Of a stretch of DNA of 64,000 nucleotides, positions 53,984 to 63,170 are shown piece after piece. The position numbers and the translations under genes were made by a program. How positions within the stretch are numbered: position 1 is the first letter of the stretch; every line of letters starts with the position of its first letter. Source of the stretch: JALZUV01 sp963837025 (GTDB lineage: Bacteria; Pseudomonadota; Alphaproteobacteria; Rickettsiales; JALZUV01); assembly GCA_963837025.1 (NCBI GenBank), contig CAWILT010000002.1, positions 496,001-560,000 of the forward strand. Reading direction: 5' to 3'. Under the pieces are notes generated by a model. That model did no database searches, was not told the DNA's origin, and saw only the letters and a list, made by a program, of their open reading frames with translations.

Positions 53984-55084
53984 TTATTTGGTTTTATCAG
54001 CCGTAGTTTCAATTTTATCTTTTACTTCGATTGAAATTACTTTCTCGTCTGATTTTTCATCCGCTTTCTCATTAATCTTCGCGGTAGGATCAACCAGATT
54101 CTTTGCTTTCTCTAACAAGCCAGATTCACGAAAATAACGCTCAGCACCTTCATGCAAAGGCGCAGAATTACCGTCAAAAATCATATTTTCAGGTTTAAGC
54201 GTTGAAAATACCGGATGCAGGGTTTTGAAATCATCAAAGCGATCAAATACCGCCTTCACCGTTTCATAAATCAACTCAGGCTCCACATCGGATGAAGAAA
54301 CAAAAGTAGCTTTCACACCAAAGGTTTTCACTTCACTATCATTGCCTTTATACATGCCACCGGGAATGGTTGCATAACTATAGAAGGGGTAGGTTTCCAC
54401 TAACTTATCAATCACGGGGCCTGACACGTCGATTAGTTTCGTATCGCAGGTTGATGTTACCTCTTGAATTGCCCCATTTGGATGACCAGCCGCATAAACA
54501 ATAGCATCCACCTTATTATCGCAAAGCGCTTGGCCTTGCTCGGATGATTTTAATTCTGAAACCAATGCAAAACTATCGCGGTTCCAGCCATAAGCCTGCA
54601 TCACTTCTTCCATCGTTGCGCGCATACCCGAACCTGGGTTACCAATATTCACGCGCTTATCTTTTAAATCTTCAAATTTTGTAATGCCCGCATCGGAACG
54701 CACCACCACGGTAAATGGCTCGCCATGCATTGCAAATACCGAACGCAACTTATCAAATTTACCTTGAGGCTCAAAATTGCCCGTTCCATTATAAGCGTGA
54801 TATTGCCAATCCGATTGTGCTACACCTAAATCAAGCTCACCCTGACGGATGGCATTGAGGTTATAGATAGATCCGCCGGTGGATTCCACCGAGCATTTAA
54901 TGCCGTGCTCTTTGCGTTTGATGTTCACCAAGCGGCAAATCGCGCCACCAGCGGGAAAGTAAACGCCTGTCACGCCAGCAGTTCCAATCGTGATAAATTT
55001 GCGTGCAGCCTGCGCTTGGCCGCTAAATCCGCTTACAAAACCCATTAACGTGAATAGAAATAAAACGCGTAAAATCGTGCTCAT
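53984..55084 (-). CDS. TAXI-family TRAP solute-binding protein
   Basis: 366 residues. Signal peptide at 1-26, then 'FITIGTAGVTGVYFPAGGAICRLVN', a classic TAXI N-terminus, and 'VNIGNPGSGMRATMEEVMQAYGW'. The C-terminal ~30 residues are a highly charged Lys/Glu tail unlike most relatives. A GGGAG Shine-Dalgarno precedes the ATG. It lies 32 bases before the permease gene, so they form one operon. Confidence 0.92.
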   Translation of the reverse strand: MSTILRVLFLFTLMGFVSGFSGQAQAARKFITIGTAGVTGVYFPAGGAICRLVNIKRKEHGIKCSVESTGGSIYNLNAIRQGELDLGVAQSDWQYHAYNGTGNFEPQGKFDKLRSVFAMHGEPFTVVVRSDAGITKFEDLKDKRVNIGNPGSGMRATMEEVMQAYGWNRDSFALVSELKSSEQGQALCDNKVDAIVYAAGHPNGAIQEVTSTCDTKLIDVSGPVIDKLVETYPFYSYATIPGGMYKGNDSEVKTFGVKATFVSSSDVEPELIYETVKAVFDRFDDFKTLHPVFSTLKPENMIFDGNSAPLHEGAERYFRESGLLEKAKNLVDPTAKINEKADEKSDEKVISIEVKDKIETTADKTK

Positions 55085-55178
55085 TAAGGCAACTCCCTGT
55101 ATTTTTATGCTGCCATCATCCGCATTTGCATAGGCTTTGTCAATAATACAGAATTTTAAGTTTGAAATCAGTCCGTTA

Positions 55179-55649
55179 CTAGAAAACGCGGTTCATCTCA
55201 GCTATGGAACTCGCCCAATAATCTTCTAATTGAATCAATGTTTGGTTCAAATTATTCATTTTATCATGTGCAATGCGGCGTTCAGTAAGATTTTGGCTCG
55301 ATTGATCATAAAAACCATCTACAAGCGCCCTCAGTTCTAAGCCTTTCTCGGATAAGCGCACTTTGCTTGAGCGTTTATCGTGAATAGCTTTTTCTTGAAT
55401 TAAATAATCCATTTCAACCAGTTTCTTCACATTATACGATACATTCGAACCTAAATAATAACCGCGGTGGGTAAGCTCACCTACCGTTAACTGATCATCG
55501 CCAATATTATAGAGAATCAGTGTTTGAACGTTATTAATATCGTCAATTTTCTGGCTTTCCAAAAAGCTTTTTATCACCTCTAAAAACTGGCGATGCAAAC
55601 GTTCAATTAATAATGTCGTTTCTTGATACGTGCCTTTAATATCGCTCAT
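55179..55649 (-). CDS. MarR-family regulator, LdtR-like
   Basis: 156 residues, winged helix. 'NNVQTLILYNIGDDQLTVGEL' and 'GSNVSYNVKKLVEMDYL' place it with the LdtR-like branch of MarR, which in Liberibacter controls a transpeptidase and stress tolerance. Start supported by AAAGGAA. It stands between the histidine kinase and the TRAP operon on the same strand and could regulate either; this is inference from position. Confidence 0.83.
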   Translation of the reverse strand: MSDIKGTYQETTLLIERLHRQFLEVIKSFLESQKIDDINNVQTLILYNIGDDQLTVGELTHRGYYLGSNVSYNVKKLVEMDYLIQEKAIHDKRSSKVRLSEKGLELRALVDGFYDQSSQNLTERRIAHDKMNNLNQTLIQLEDYWASSIAEMNRVF

Positions 55650-55673
55650 ATTCTTTTCCTTTAACTTTCAATA

Positions 55674-57197
55674 TTAATGGTTTGCGCCAACATCATTGGC
55701 CTCTAACTGATGAATATACAGAGGGTTTGCGATAAAATGCAACGTAACCTTTGTGCCTTGGCCAACCACGCTTTCCACTTTAATATTACCATGATGCAGA
55801 TCAATCAGCTTTTTCGTTAACGGCAACCCTAAACCAGTGCCATTATATTTACGATTTAAACCACTATCAATTTGACCAAAACTTTGGAAAGCCGTTTCAA
55901 TATCCGCAGGCGACATACCAATGCCATTATCTTCAATAATAATAAAAAAGTCAGTCACTTCACCTACCATAATCGAAGTTTCCAAGCGAATAGTAACCTC
56001 ACCGCCCGTTGGAGTAAACTTAACAGCGTTGGAAAGAATATTTAACACAATCTGAATAAACCTTACCCTATCGGCAATTAAAGGGGGTGTATCTTTGGGA
56101 ATTTTATTATGAATAGTGATAGAATCTTCCAATGCCCGTTCGGCAATTAAATTAATGCATTTTTTAATAGCTTGCGATGTATTCACTTCTTCAAACACTA
56201 AATTTAATTTACCTGCTTCTGCTTTTGATAAATCAAGAATATCATTAATAATATCCAACAAATGAATGCCCGATTCATTAATGTCGCTGGCATATTCCAT
56301 ATATTTGGGACTACCTAATTTGCCAAATAATTGGTTGGTAATAATGGAGGAAAAACCAATAATAGCATTTAAGGGCGTGCGCAATTCATGGCTAACATTG
56401 GCTAAGAAATTGGATTTGGATTGGTTGGCATTTTCAGCAATTTCTTTTGCATTATAAAGCTCAGTATTTTTAGTCAATAATTGTTGTTCGCGTGCGTCAA
56501 TCTCGTCTAACATGGTATTAAATGCACGGTATAAGCTGGTTATTTCATTATGCGGCGCCGCTTGTAAAGGGGCAGGCGCACGCAAGCTAAAATCGCGCTT
56601 ATAGGATATTTGTTTAGCGATTGATGAAAGCTCAATAATAGGGCGCGATATCATGCGTTGTAGAATGATAGATAATAAATAAGCTGCCAAGGCTGCAACC
56701 AGCACCACTAATCCCAACCATTTAATTTGTCGGCTAAGAAAATTCTCAATTTTTATTTTATCGGCTTCAATGTATAAACTACCGATTAATTCCGTACCGG
56801 TTTTTATAGCGTAAATGCTTTCAAAGGTCGCTGCATCTTGGTGTAACGCTTCTATTTTTGCCGGACATGAGCTTGATGGATTGCGCGGCAAATACGTTGC
56901 AAACAGCCCTTTCGTTGCATCATATAAACACGCACGAATAATTGACCCTTGCGATTCCAATACATTTAAATTGCTACTAGCAGTTATTTGATCGCCAAAT
57001 AAAACAGTTGATCGGTTGCGATCCCCTAAGATGCGCGCCGTGTTATCCAATTCTTCCTGAAAATCCTGCTGTAAATTGATAATGCCAATAACCGACATGG
57101 TGCCAGCAGTAATCATACTTGAAACAATAGCGATCACCAACAAAACCATCGTTAAACGATGGCGTATCGAAAGCTGACTAAATAGAGAATGCTTCAT
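55674..57197 (-). CDS. Sensor histidine kinase (CHASE8-like, HAMP, HisKA, HATPase)
   Basis: 507 residues. TM1 at ~15-42, a periplasmic CHASE8-like domain (~45-155), TM2 at ~158-180, HAMP (~182-235), HisKA with phospho-His270 in 'ANVSHELRTPLNAI', and a HATPase domain with 'LNILSNAVKFTPTGGEV', 'DNGIGM' and 'GTGLGLPLTKKL'. No response regulator gene is adjacent, so its partner is elsewhere. It ends 24 bases before the MarR gene. Confidence 0.9.
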   Translation of the reverse strand: MKHSLFSQLSIRHRLTMVLLVIAIVSSMITAGTMSVIGIINLQQDFQEELDNTARILGDRNRSTVLFGDQITASSNLNVLESQGSIIRACLYDATKGLFATYLPRNPSSSCPAKIEALHQDAATFESIYAIKTGTELIGSLYIEADKIKIENFLSRQIKWLGLVVLVAALAAYLLSIILQRMISRPIIELSSIAKQISYKRDFSLRAPAPLQAAPHNEITSLYRAFNTMLDEIDAREQQLLTKNTELYNAKEIAENANQSKSNFLANVSHELRTPLNAIIGFSSIITNQLFGKLGSPKYMEYASDINESGIHLLDIINDILDLSKAEAGKLNLVFEEVNTSQAIKKCINLIAERALEDSITIHNKIPKDTPPLIADRVRFIQIVLNILSNAVKFTPTGGEVTIRLETSIMVGEVTDFFIIIEDNGIGMSPADIETAFQSFGQIDSGLNRKYNGTGLGLPLTKKLIDLHHGNIKVESVVGQGTKVTLHFIANPLYIHQLEANDVGANH

Positions 57198-57403
57198 TCT
57201 GTCATCACTTCATGTACTTGCATTGCGATAGACACAGCAATAATTGGTCATAAATACTAGATTTATCGTTATTTATTTTTAGCTTTTTACCAATCATAGC
57301 GCCTCATTATCCAAGTTATAGGGTTACCGTTGCATAAAATCATTTAAGATAACCTTAATTTGGCAATTAGCTCATTATTCTTCTGCATATGTGCTTAATA
57401 AGT

Positions 57404-58069
57404 TTACACCAAATGAGAATTAACCTCATAAGATGCGTTAAGCAGCTTCGTGGCCGGCTTATCGCATTGCTTGCTAATAATAAACGTAAATCTATCACCA
57501 AAAAAGCGATTAGCTTCGGGTGCATTTGCATCATCGGTATGGATGGCATTAATATCTAATCGTTTTAAATAAATCCGATTGAGTCGATCAGAATTGGGCA
57601 GCGCAATAATAAAGGAGTAGGCAAAATTATTCTGCAAAATATAATCATTCAATGCGCGATTAATTTTAGTAATGATCTCAGTATTTTGAAATTCCTCGCT
57701 TATAATATAATGAAATATTTCACAACATCGCGCATGATGCGCATCCAACGAGCGTAAAAATTTACATGCTTTCGCACCGTATAAATTCAGCAAAGTGTTA
57801 TTACGACTATCGGGTTCTATTGCCATAACACGCACCCCTGCAATAACCTGATTACCCAAACGTGCGACTAGAATTTTGGATGCGGGGTCAAATGCATCGG
57901 CACGCGCGGGTATGTCTACTCCCAAGCGTCGCTTATAAATAAGGCTGCGAATGGTGTAATATTGCTGCAAGTAACCTTCATCAGTGGTGAACTCATACGC
58001 CATCTGCTCGTCTTTACGAATTTTGCGATGTCGATTAAATAATAAATCTTCGTTGATGAAGTGTTTCAT
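57404..58069 (-). CDS. Putative GNAT-fold acyltransferase, LuxI-like
   Basis: 221 residues. 'YYTIRSLIYKRRLG', 'KILVARLGNQVIAGVRVMAI' and 'CCEIFHYIISEEFQN' follow the order of conserved blocks in autoinducer-synthase/N-acyl amino acid synthase-like GNAT proteins (an N-terminal arginine helix, a central strand with Gly-x-Arg, then a Glu). An ATG at 58003 is an alternative start. No LuxR partner is adjacent. Sequence similarity is loose, so this is a fold-level call. Confidence 0.5.
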   Translation of the reverse strand: MKHFINEDLLFNRHRKIRKDEQMAYEFTTDEGYLQQYYTIRSLIYKRRLGVDIPARADAFDPASKILVARLGNQVIAGVRVMAIEPDSRNNTLLNLYGAKACKFLRSLDAHHARCCEIFHYIISEEFQNTEIITKINRALNDYILQNNFAYSFIIALPNSDRLNRIYLKRLDINAIHTDDANAPEANRFFGDRFTFIISKQCDKPATKLLNASYEVNSHLV

Positions 58070-58351
58070 AAATTAATGATAATAAAGTTGATGAAGTATA
58101 TCGAATCACACAAAACAAAATCGTTAATAAAGCGCAACTTTTTAATGATTAAGCAATCAAAACCAACCAACTTCAATCTCTAAACCTAAAGATGTTACTG
58201 ATTAGCCACGATTTTTTAGTTGGCCTAAATGTCAATCTTACCAATGCCTTTTTACGAGTTTCTATTCACAAATGGTTATAAAATGTGCAATAACCCGTAG
58301 CGGCATTTAGATTATGGTGCAAAATGTGAATGAATGAGCTAGGAAACACCC

Positions 58352-60175
58352 ATGTGTGGAATCGTTGGAATTGTTGGTAAAGCGCCTGTTGCGTCGCGCT
58401 TATTTGAAGCGTTAGGCAAGCTCGAATATCGCGGATATGATTCCGCAGGCATCGCAACGTTTAACCAAGGCGCAATTGAGCGCGTGCGTGCCAGTGGTAA
58501 ATTGGTTAATCTTGCTGCCGCATTAAAACAAACTCCCTTAGAGGGAAATATTGGCATTGCCCACACACGATGGGCCACGCACGGCGCACCTACGGTTGAA
58601 AATGCCCATCCCCATGCCACCTTACAAGTAGCCGTTGTGCATAATGGCATTATTGAAAATTATGCGGAATTAAAAGAAAAACTCATCCATAAGGGCTATC
58701 ATTTTACCTCACAAACCGATACCGAAGTTGTCGCACAATTACTCACCAGCTATTTAGATATCGGCCAATCCCCTCAAGAGGCATTAAAGCAAGCGCTTAG
58801 CGAACTAACCGGTGCTTATGCATTAGGCGTTTTATTTAAAGACGAGCCGGATAATTTATATGCCGCGCGCAAAGGTTCTCCTCTTGCCATCGGCTTATGC
58901 GATGGCGAAATGGCGATTGGCTCCGATGCCATCGCTCTATCACAACTCACGAATCGCGTTATGTATTTGGAAGAGGGCGATTGGGTCAAATTATCAGCCA
59001 CATCCTGCGCTATTTATAATAACCAAGGCCACGAAGTCGTGCGCCCTGAAGTGCTCAGTGGCGTCGCTGCTGAAGCCATCAGCAAAGGCGGTTACCGCCA
59101 CTTTATGGATAAGGAAATCCACGAGCAGCCCCAAGCCATTAAAGATACATTAGAGCATTTACGACACCCCACATTAGGCAATTTTACACTGCCCGATTTA
59201 GGACTAAAAATTGCCGATTTAAAGCGCATCACCATCATTGCTTGTGGCACCTCCTATTACGCAGGTATGGTCGGCCAATATTGGTTAGAAGAACTAACGG
59301 GTCTGCCGATTTCAATCGATATCGCATCCGAGTTTCGCTATCGCAATCCCACGATTGAAAAAGGCACGCTTGCTTTATTCATTTCCCAATCGGGCGAAAC
59401 GGCTGATACCATGGCCGCTTTGCGTATGGTTAAAGAACAAGGCCATCCCACCCTTGCATTAGTCAATATGCAAGGCAGCTCAATGGAGCGTGAAGCGGAT
59501 GCCGTTTTGCACACCAAAGCCGGCGTTGAAATTGGCGTTGCTTCAACCAAAGCTTTTACCACACAACTTGCTGTTTTAGCCGCATTAGCCATTGAGCTAG
59601 GCGAGGAGCGCCAGCACATTACCGATCAACAGGTTAAAGATTATTGGGCTAAATTAGAGTCAGTTCCATCGCTACTGAATCAGGCCATTCAAGCTATCAA
59701 TGCGGAAAATAAAGCCTGCCATTATTTAGTCAAAGCGCGCGATGTGCTTTATATCGGGCGCGGCACCAGCTATCCGTTAGCGATGGAAGGCGCGCTCAAA
59801 TTAAAAGAGATTTCTTATATTCACGCCGAAGGATATGCTGCTGGCGAAATGAAACACGGCCCCATCGCTTTAATTGACGAGGCCGTGCCCATCATCGTTA
59901 TCGCCCCCGCCGATAAATGGCAGGAAAAAACACTTTCCAATATGCAAGAAGCCAAAGCCCGCGGAGGAAAAATCGTCCTCATAGGCGATGCTAAAACGCT
60001 TAAAGCCAATGCCGAATATGTGCATTACACGGTGCCCATGCCCGATTGCGATAGTTTCATTTCACCCTTCATTTATTCCATTCCCATTCAAATGCTGGCC
60101 TACACCATTGCAGTTTTAAAAGGCACCGACGTAGACCAACCCCGAAACCTCGCCAAATCCGTCACGGTAGAATAA
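58352..60175 (+). CDS. glmS: Glutamine--fructose-6-phosphate aminotransferase (isomerising)
   Basis: 607 residues. It makes glucosamine-6-phosphate for peptidoglycan and lipid A. The N-terminal glutaminase has the catalytic Cys2 ('MCGIVGIVG'), followed by 'GIAHTRWATHG' and two SIS domains ('SQSGETADTMAALR', 'GRGTSYPLAMEGALKLKE'). C-terminal 'PRNLAKSVTVE' is canonical. An AGGAAA lies upstream. The ~280-base upstream region shows no glmS ribozyme fold; it holds nothing else I can name. Confidence 0.97.
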   Translation: MCGIVGIVGKAPVASRLFEALGKLEYRGYDSAGIATFNQGAIERVRASGKLVNLAAALKQTPLEGNIGIAHTRWATHGAPTVENAHPHATLQVAVVHNGIIENYAELKEKLIHKGYHFTSQTDTEVVAQLLTSYLDIGQSPQEALKQALSELTGAYALGVLFKDEPDNLYAARKGSPLAIGLCDGEMAIGSDAIALSQLTNRVMYLEEGDWVKLSATSCAIYNNQGHEVVRPEVLSGVAAEAISKGGYRHFMDKEIHEQPQAIKDTLEHLRHPTLGNFTLPDLGLKIADLKRITIIACGTSYYAGMVGQYWLEELTGLPISIDIASEFRYRNPTIEKGTLALFISQSGETADTMAALRMVKEQGHPTLALVNMQGSSMEREADAVLHTKAGVEIGVASTKAFTTQLAVLAALAIELGEERQHITDQQVKDYWAKLESVPSLLNQAIQAINAENKACHYLVKARDVLYIGRGTSYPLAMEGALKLKEISYIHAEGYAAGEMKHGPIALIDEAVPIIVIAPADKWQEKTLSNMQEAKARGGKIVLIGDAKTLKANAEYVHYTVPMPDCDSFISPFIYSIPIQMLAYTIAVLKGTDVDQPRNLAKSVTVE

Positions 60176-60290
60176 GGTTAAAAGTATTTCTCACTAAATA
60201 GGGTTGCAATTTTATCTTTAAATTGCACTGGCCACATTTTCGTACCTAAATGGTGTGAAAGATACCAGTAATTTATTGACACAAAACGCT

Positions 60291-60320
60291 TTAAAGCCAA
60301 ACTTATAACTATAGTATAGT
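60291..60320 (+). promoter_or_regulatory. Possible promoter of the DUF805 gene
   Basis: TTAAAG (60291-60296), 18 bases and TATAGT (60315-60320) precede the Shine-Dalgarno-bearing start at 60340. A TTGACA at 60276 is an alternative -35, but its spacing is poor. Confidence 0.25.
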
Positions 60321-60339
60321 GCGATAAAAGGAAAATATT

Positions 60340-60708
60340 ATGGGTTTTAGTGAATCAATTTCTACATGTTTAAGAAAATATGCAACTTTTTCAGGTAGAG
60401 CGACCCGAAGTGAATACTGGTGGTTTTATCTATTTTTCGCTCTAACAACTATGGGAGTATGGATTGTATTTTCAATCTTAATCGGGTTTGGTAATCCTAT
60501 AGTTGAAAATTTTACTAGTATTTTATCTCTGGCTTTCATTCTTCCGGTTTATGCTGCTGGAAGTCGACGCCTGCACGACATTGGAAAAAGTGGTTGGTGG
60601 CAACTTATCCTTTTAGTTCCTTTAATTGGTTTCATTTTACTTATTGTTTGGTTTGCTACTGACACAAAACCGGCCGGTGATAAATATAACGAAATTACGA
60701 CTTCTTAA
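60340..60708 (+). CDS. DUF805-family membrane protein
   Basis: 122 residues with three to four membrane helices. 'FSGRATRSEYWWFYLFF' and 'RRLHDIGKSGWWQLI' are the family signatures. Role unknown. An AAAAGGAAA Shine-Dalgarno precedes the ATG. Convergent with the glycosyltransferase, eleven bases apart. Confidence 0.88.
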   Translation: MGFSESISTCLRKYATFSGRATRSEYWWFYLFFALTTMGVWIVFSILIGFGNPIVENFTSILSLAFILPVYAAGSRRLHDIGKSGWWQLILLVPLIGFILLIVWFATDTKPAGDKYNEITTS

Positions 60709-60719
60709 AATATCGCACT

Positions 60720-61484
60720 CTATAAAATGCACCGCCCCAGCACGCGTTGCAACATGCGAATATGGCGATATTTGGCGTAGATATAGGCGTTTTTTATTCC
60801 ATAAATTCCGCCCGTAAATTGCCGGCGCAAAATATAGCATTTGAAGAAGCTGAAAATAAATTCAAAAGGCAGGCGCAGTATATTTTTAAGTCGAGAACCG
60901 CGCTTTTCTTGCTCAAAATAAAATTTAGTGCGGGCGCGGGCCTTTGCATCCAGCGTCTCTAAGCTATCAAATGCATAATGCAGCGCGATGCCTTTAAATT
61001 GATCAATACGGCTTTCATCCTCTGCCAAAACCACATCTTGAGTGGGGTGTAGCGAATAATGAATTTTATTTCGATTATAAAGCCGAATATAATTGTGATA
61101 ATCGGCAAATATGCGCGGCTTTTGATGATGCGGATAGACCCCCACCGTTTTTAATCGCACCCCATCAACATGCTCCACTTTATCGGATGCTAAAAAGCTA
61201 CGAATTTCGGTTTTGAGCTTTTGCGTTAAAAACTCATCTGCATCCAAATTCAGCACCCAATCATGGCTACATAATTGTTCGGCGCTGTATTTTTGTAAGC
61301 CAAACCCCTCAAATTTTTGCGTTGAAAATGTAGCACCAAATTGCTCGGCTATGGCTTGTGTATTATCGGTACTGCCCGAATCCAGCACCACAATTTCGTC
61401 GGCTAAATCGGCGCACACCTCTAAACAGCGCGGCAAATTCTGCTCCTCATTTTTCGTAATAATAAAAACCGATAGTTTCTGCAT
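60720..61484 (-). CDS. Family 2 glycosyltransferase, WaaE/KdtX-like
   Basis: 254 residues, GT-A fold. 'FIITKNEEQNLPRCLEVC' and 'VLDSGSTDNTQAIAEQFG', then 'WVLNLDADEFLT' with the metal-binding Asp-x-Asp. This matches the lipopolysaccharide-core beta-1,4-glucosyltransferase group. The acceptor in this organism is not known. It follows the other glycosyltransferase by three bases on the minus strand. Confidence 0.82.
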   Translation of the reverse strand: MQKLSVFIITKNEEQNLPRCLEVCADLADEIVVLDSGSTDNTQAIAEQFGATFSTQKFEGFGLQKYSAEQLCSHDWVLNLDADEFLTQKLKTEIRSFLASDKVEHVDGVRLKTVGVYPHHQKPRIFADYHNYIRLYNRNKIHYSLHPTQDVVLAEDESRIDQFKGIALHYAFDSLETLDAKARARTKFYFEQEKRGSRLKNILRLPFEFIFSFFKCYILRRQFTGGIYGIKNAYIYAKYRHIRMLQRVLGRCIL

Positions 61485-61487
61485 GTA

Positions 61488-62231
61488 TTAGCCTTGCGCT
61501 TTACCATGCTGCATCAATTTTACCCACCGCTTGCAAACGGAATTTCGCCATTTCTCAATGCGTGTAATGGGGCGATAATGTTTAGGGTCGCGCACGGTTC
61601 GGCGTCGACCTAAATGCCGCACCGCTCCATGCTCTAACACACCCATCGCATAGCCCCTTTTTTTAAAGAAAATGCTAATCTCGTTTTCATGTCCGATTGC
61701 TGCAAAATTGCTGCCACTTTCGCTATATTGGGCCAAGCGCCGTAATCCTGGGTTAAATGAATAACCAAACCAACGCGGGTGCACATCAGGATTAATCATG
61801 CGATACGCAACGCCTTCGTGCTCACGCAACGTGCCATTAACCGCCCAATCATACATTTCGGCGCGATCACGAATAGCCACCTGAATCAGCTTTGGGTCTT
61901 GATCAAGCAGCGCAATCGATTCCTGTATAAAATGTGGGCGGTAAAATTCCCAATCATCTTCGCAGTGAAAAATAAATTCGCCGGTTACTTGGCTATAAGC
62001 CTTATCAATCGAAGCAATTTGCCCAAGCTGCGTTCCATTTACGATTACTATCGCATCGGCAAAGCCTGCATTTTTAACAACCTGCCGCACCGTTTCATTA
62101 CCTGAATCCTCAATCACAATCACTTGGTGCAAAGGGTAATCATTATATTTCTTAAAGCTCTCCAAGGTGGGCGCTAATAAATCAAACCGATTACAACTGG
62201 TAAGAACCAACGATACTTTTCTGTTTTCCAT
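61488..62231 (-). CDS. Glycosyltransferase, GT2-like
   Basis: 247 residues from the ATG at 62231, chosen because 'SLVLTSCNRFDLLAPTLESF' begins the GT-A domain there and a GGCGG lies just upstream. An upstream ATG at 62372 would add 47 residues without domain resemblance and leave only 14 bases to the divergent gene. Seen: 'VIVIEDSGNETV' and 'GEFIFHCEDDWEFY' with the acidic metal site. Likely an envelope-sugar transferase working with its neighbour. Confidence 0.75.
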   Translation of the reverse strand: MENRKVSLVLTSCNRFDLLAPTLESFKKYNDYPLHQVIVIEDSGNETVRQVVKNAGFADAIVIVNGTQLGQIASIDKAYSQVTGEFIFHCEDDWEFYRPHFIQESIALLDQDPKLIQVAIRDRAEMYDWAVNGTLREHEGVAYRMINPDVHPRWFGYSFNPGLRRLAQYSESGSNFAAIGHENEISIFFKKRGYAMGVLEHGAVRHLGRRRTVRDPKHYRPITRIEKWRNSVCKRWVKLMQHGKAQG

Positions 62232-62386
62232 ACCGCCTATAAAACCTATAGCTGTATAAAAATCAATTGCTATGTAGGGGCTTAATGTCGTTTCGATACT
62301 GGAATGCACCAGTCTTTTAACCTTACTCACATCTAATTCAAGCTTACATGAAATATCGTTTAACAAGCGCATATGGCTAGTTTAAG

Positions 62387-63148
62387 ATGCACGCTATGGC
62401 AGATCGTTCACTTACCGCCGGCGATATCTTATTCCGCGAGGGAGATACCGCTAATGAAGCCTTCATTATTCGTGAAGGTGAAATCGAAATTTTAAAGCAT
62501 GCCTCGCATGGCGAAGTGCGCTTGGCGGTGTTAGCCGCTGGCGATGTGCTGGGCGAGCTGGCGCTATTTGAACAAGGCATGCCGCGTTCTGCCACCGCAC
62601 GCGCGCTCAGCAATGCTACCTGCGATGTGATTGCGCGCGAGGAGTTTGAATCACTTTTAGGGCAATGCCCACCGCGCATTATGCCAGTTATCATGATGGT
62701 GCTTGATCGGTTGCGTAATACCAACAAACGCCTTACCGAAAGCGAAGCTCACAGCGTAGTATTAGAGGTCGACATCAGTAAAATTACCGTTACTTCACTT
62801 AGTGAGCCGGCGTTATTCGAGCCGCTCGAAGTTATCGCCGCGCGCTTACCCTGCAAAATTGGTGGTTATGAATTAGCATCCGGTTTAGAGAAAAAACACC
62901 AGCAAAACCATGTAAACGTTGCATCTGCTGAAACTCCGCCTATAGTGTCCTCGCAACATTGTCAGGTAGAGATATTTGAAGGCGGTGTGCATCTGCGCGA
63001 TTTGGGCAGCCGATTTACCACCATTGTAAACGGCATTCAAATTGGTCGCGGAAAGGGAGCTTACGTTGCCCCACTGCAAAAAGGTGAAAATACGCTACAG
63101 CTCGGCGGGATAGGCTCGCCAGTGATGATTAAAGTAGAATGTAGTTAG
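62387..63148 (+). CDS. Cyclic-nucleotide-binding plus FHA-like protein
   Basis: 253 residues. Residues ~10-115 are a cNMP-binding beta roll ('GDILFREGDTANEAFIIREG', 'GDVLGELALFEQGMPRSATA' with the phosphate-binding cassette Gly-Glu-Leu-Ala...Arg-Ser-Ala). Residues ~160-250 look like an FHA domain: 'SSQHCQVEIFEGGVHLRDLG' and 'TTIVNGIQIG', with Ser-x-x-His and Asn-Gly as in phosphothreonine binders. It has no output domain, so it is probably a signalling scaffold. ATG at 62387 or 62396. Confidence 0.75.
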   Translation: MHAMADRSLTAGDILFREGDTANEAFIIREGEIEILKHASHGEVRLAVLAAGDVLGELALFEQGMPRSATARALSNATCDVIAREEFESLLGQCPPRIMPVIMMVLDRLRNTNKRLTESEAHSVVLEVDISKITVTSLSEPALFEPLEVIAARLPCKIGGYELASGLEKKHQQNHVNVASAETPPIVSSQHCQVEIFEGGVHLRDLGSRFTTIVNGIQIGRGKGAYVAPLQKGENTLQLGGIGSPVMIKVECS

Positions 63149-63170
63149 AACAGAGAGTATAAAAAACATT

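Noticed and set aside
58070..58351. Possible glmS ribozyme or riboswitch upstream of glmS
   Set aside because: No conserved glmS ribozyme core or pseudoknot segments are visible, and this ribozyme is mainly found in Firmicutes.
62232..62372. N-terminal extension of the glycosyltransferase by 47 residues
   Set aside because: The extension lacks resemblance to the GT-A domain and would remove nearly all space for divergent promoters; a ribosome-binding-like GGCGG precedes the ATG at 62231.
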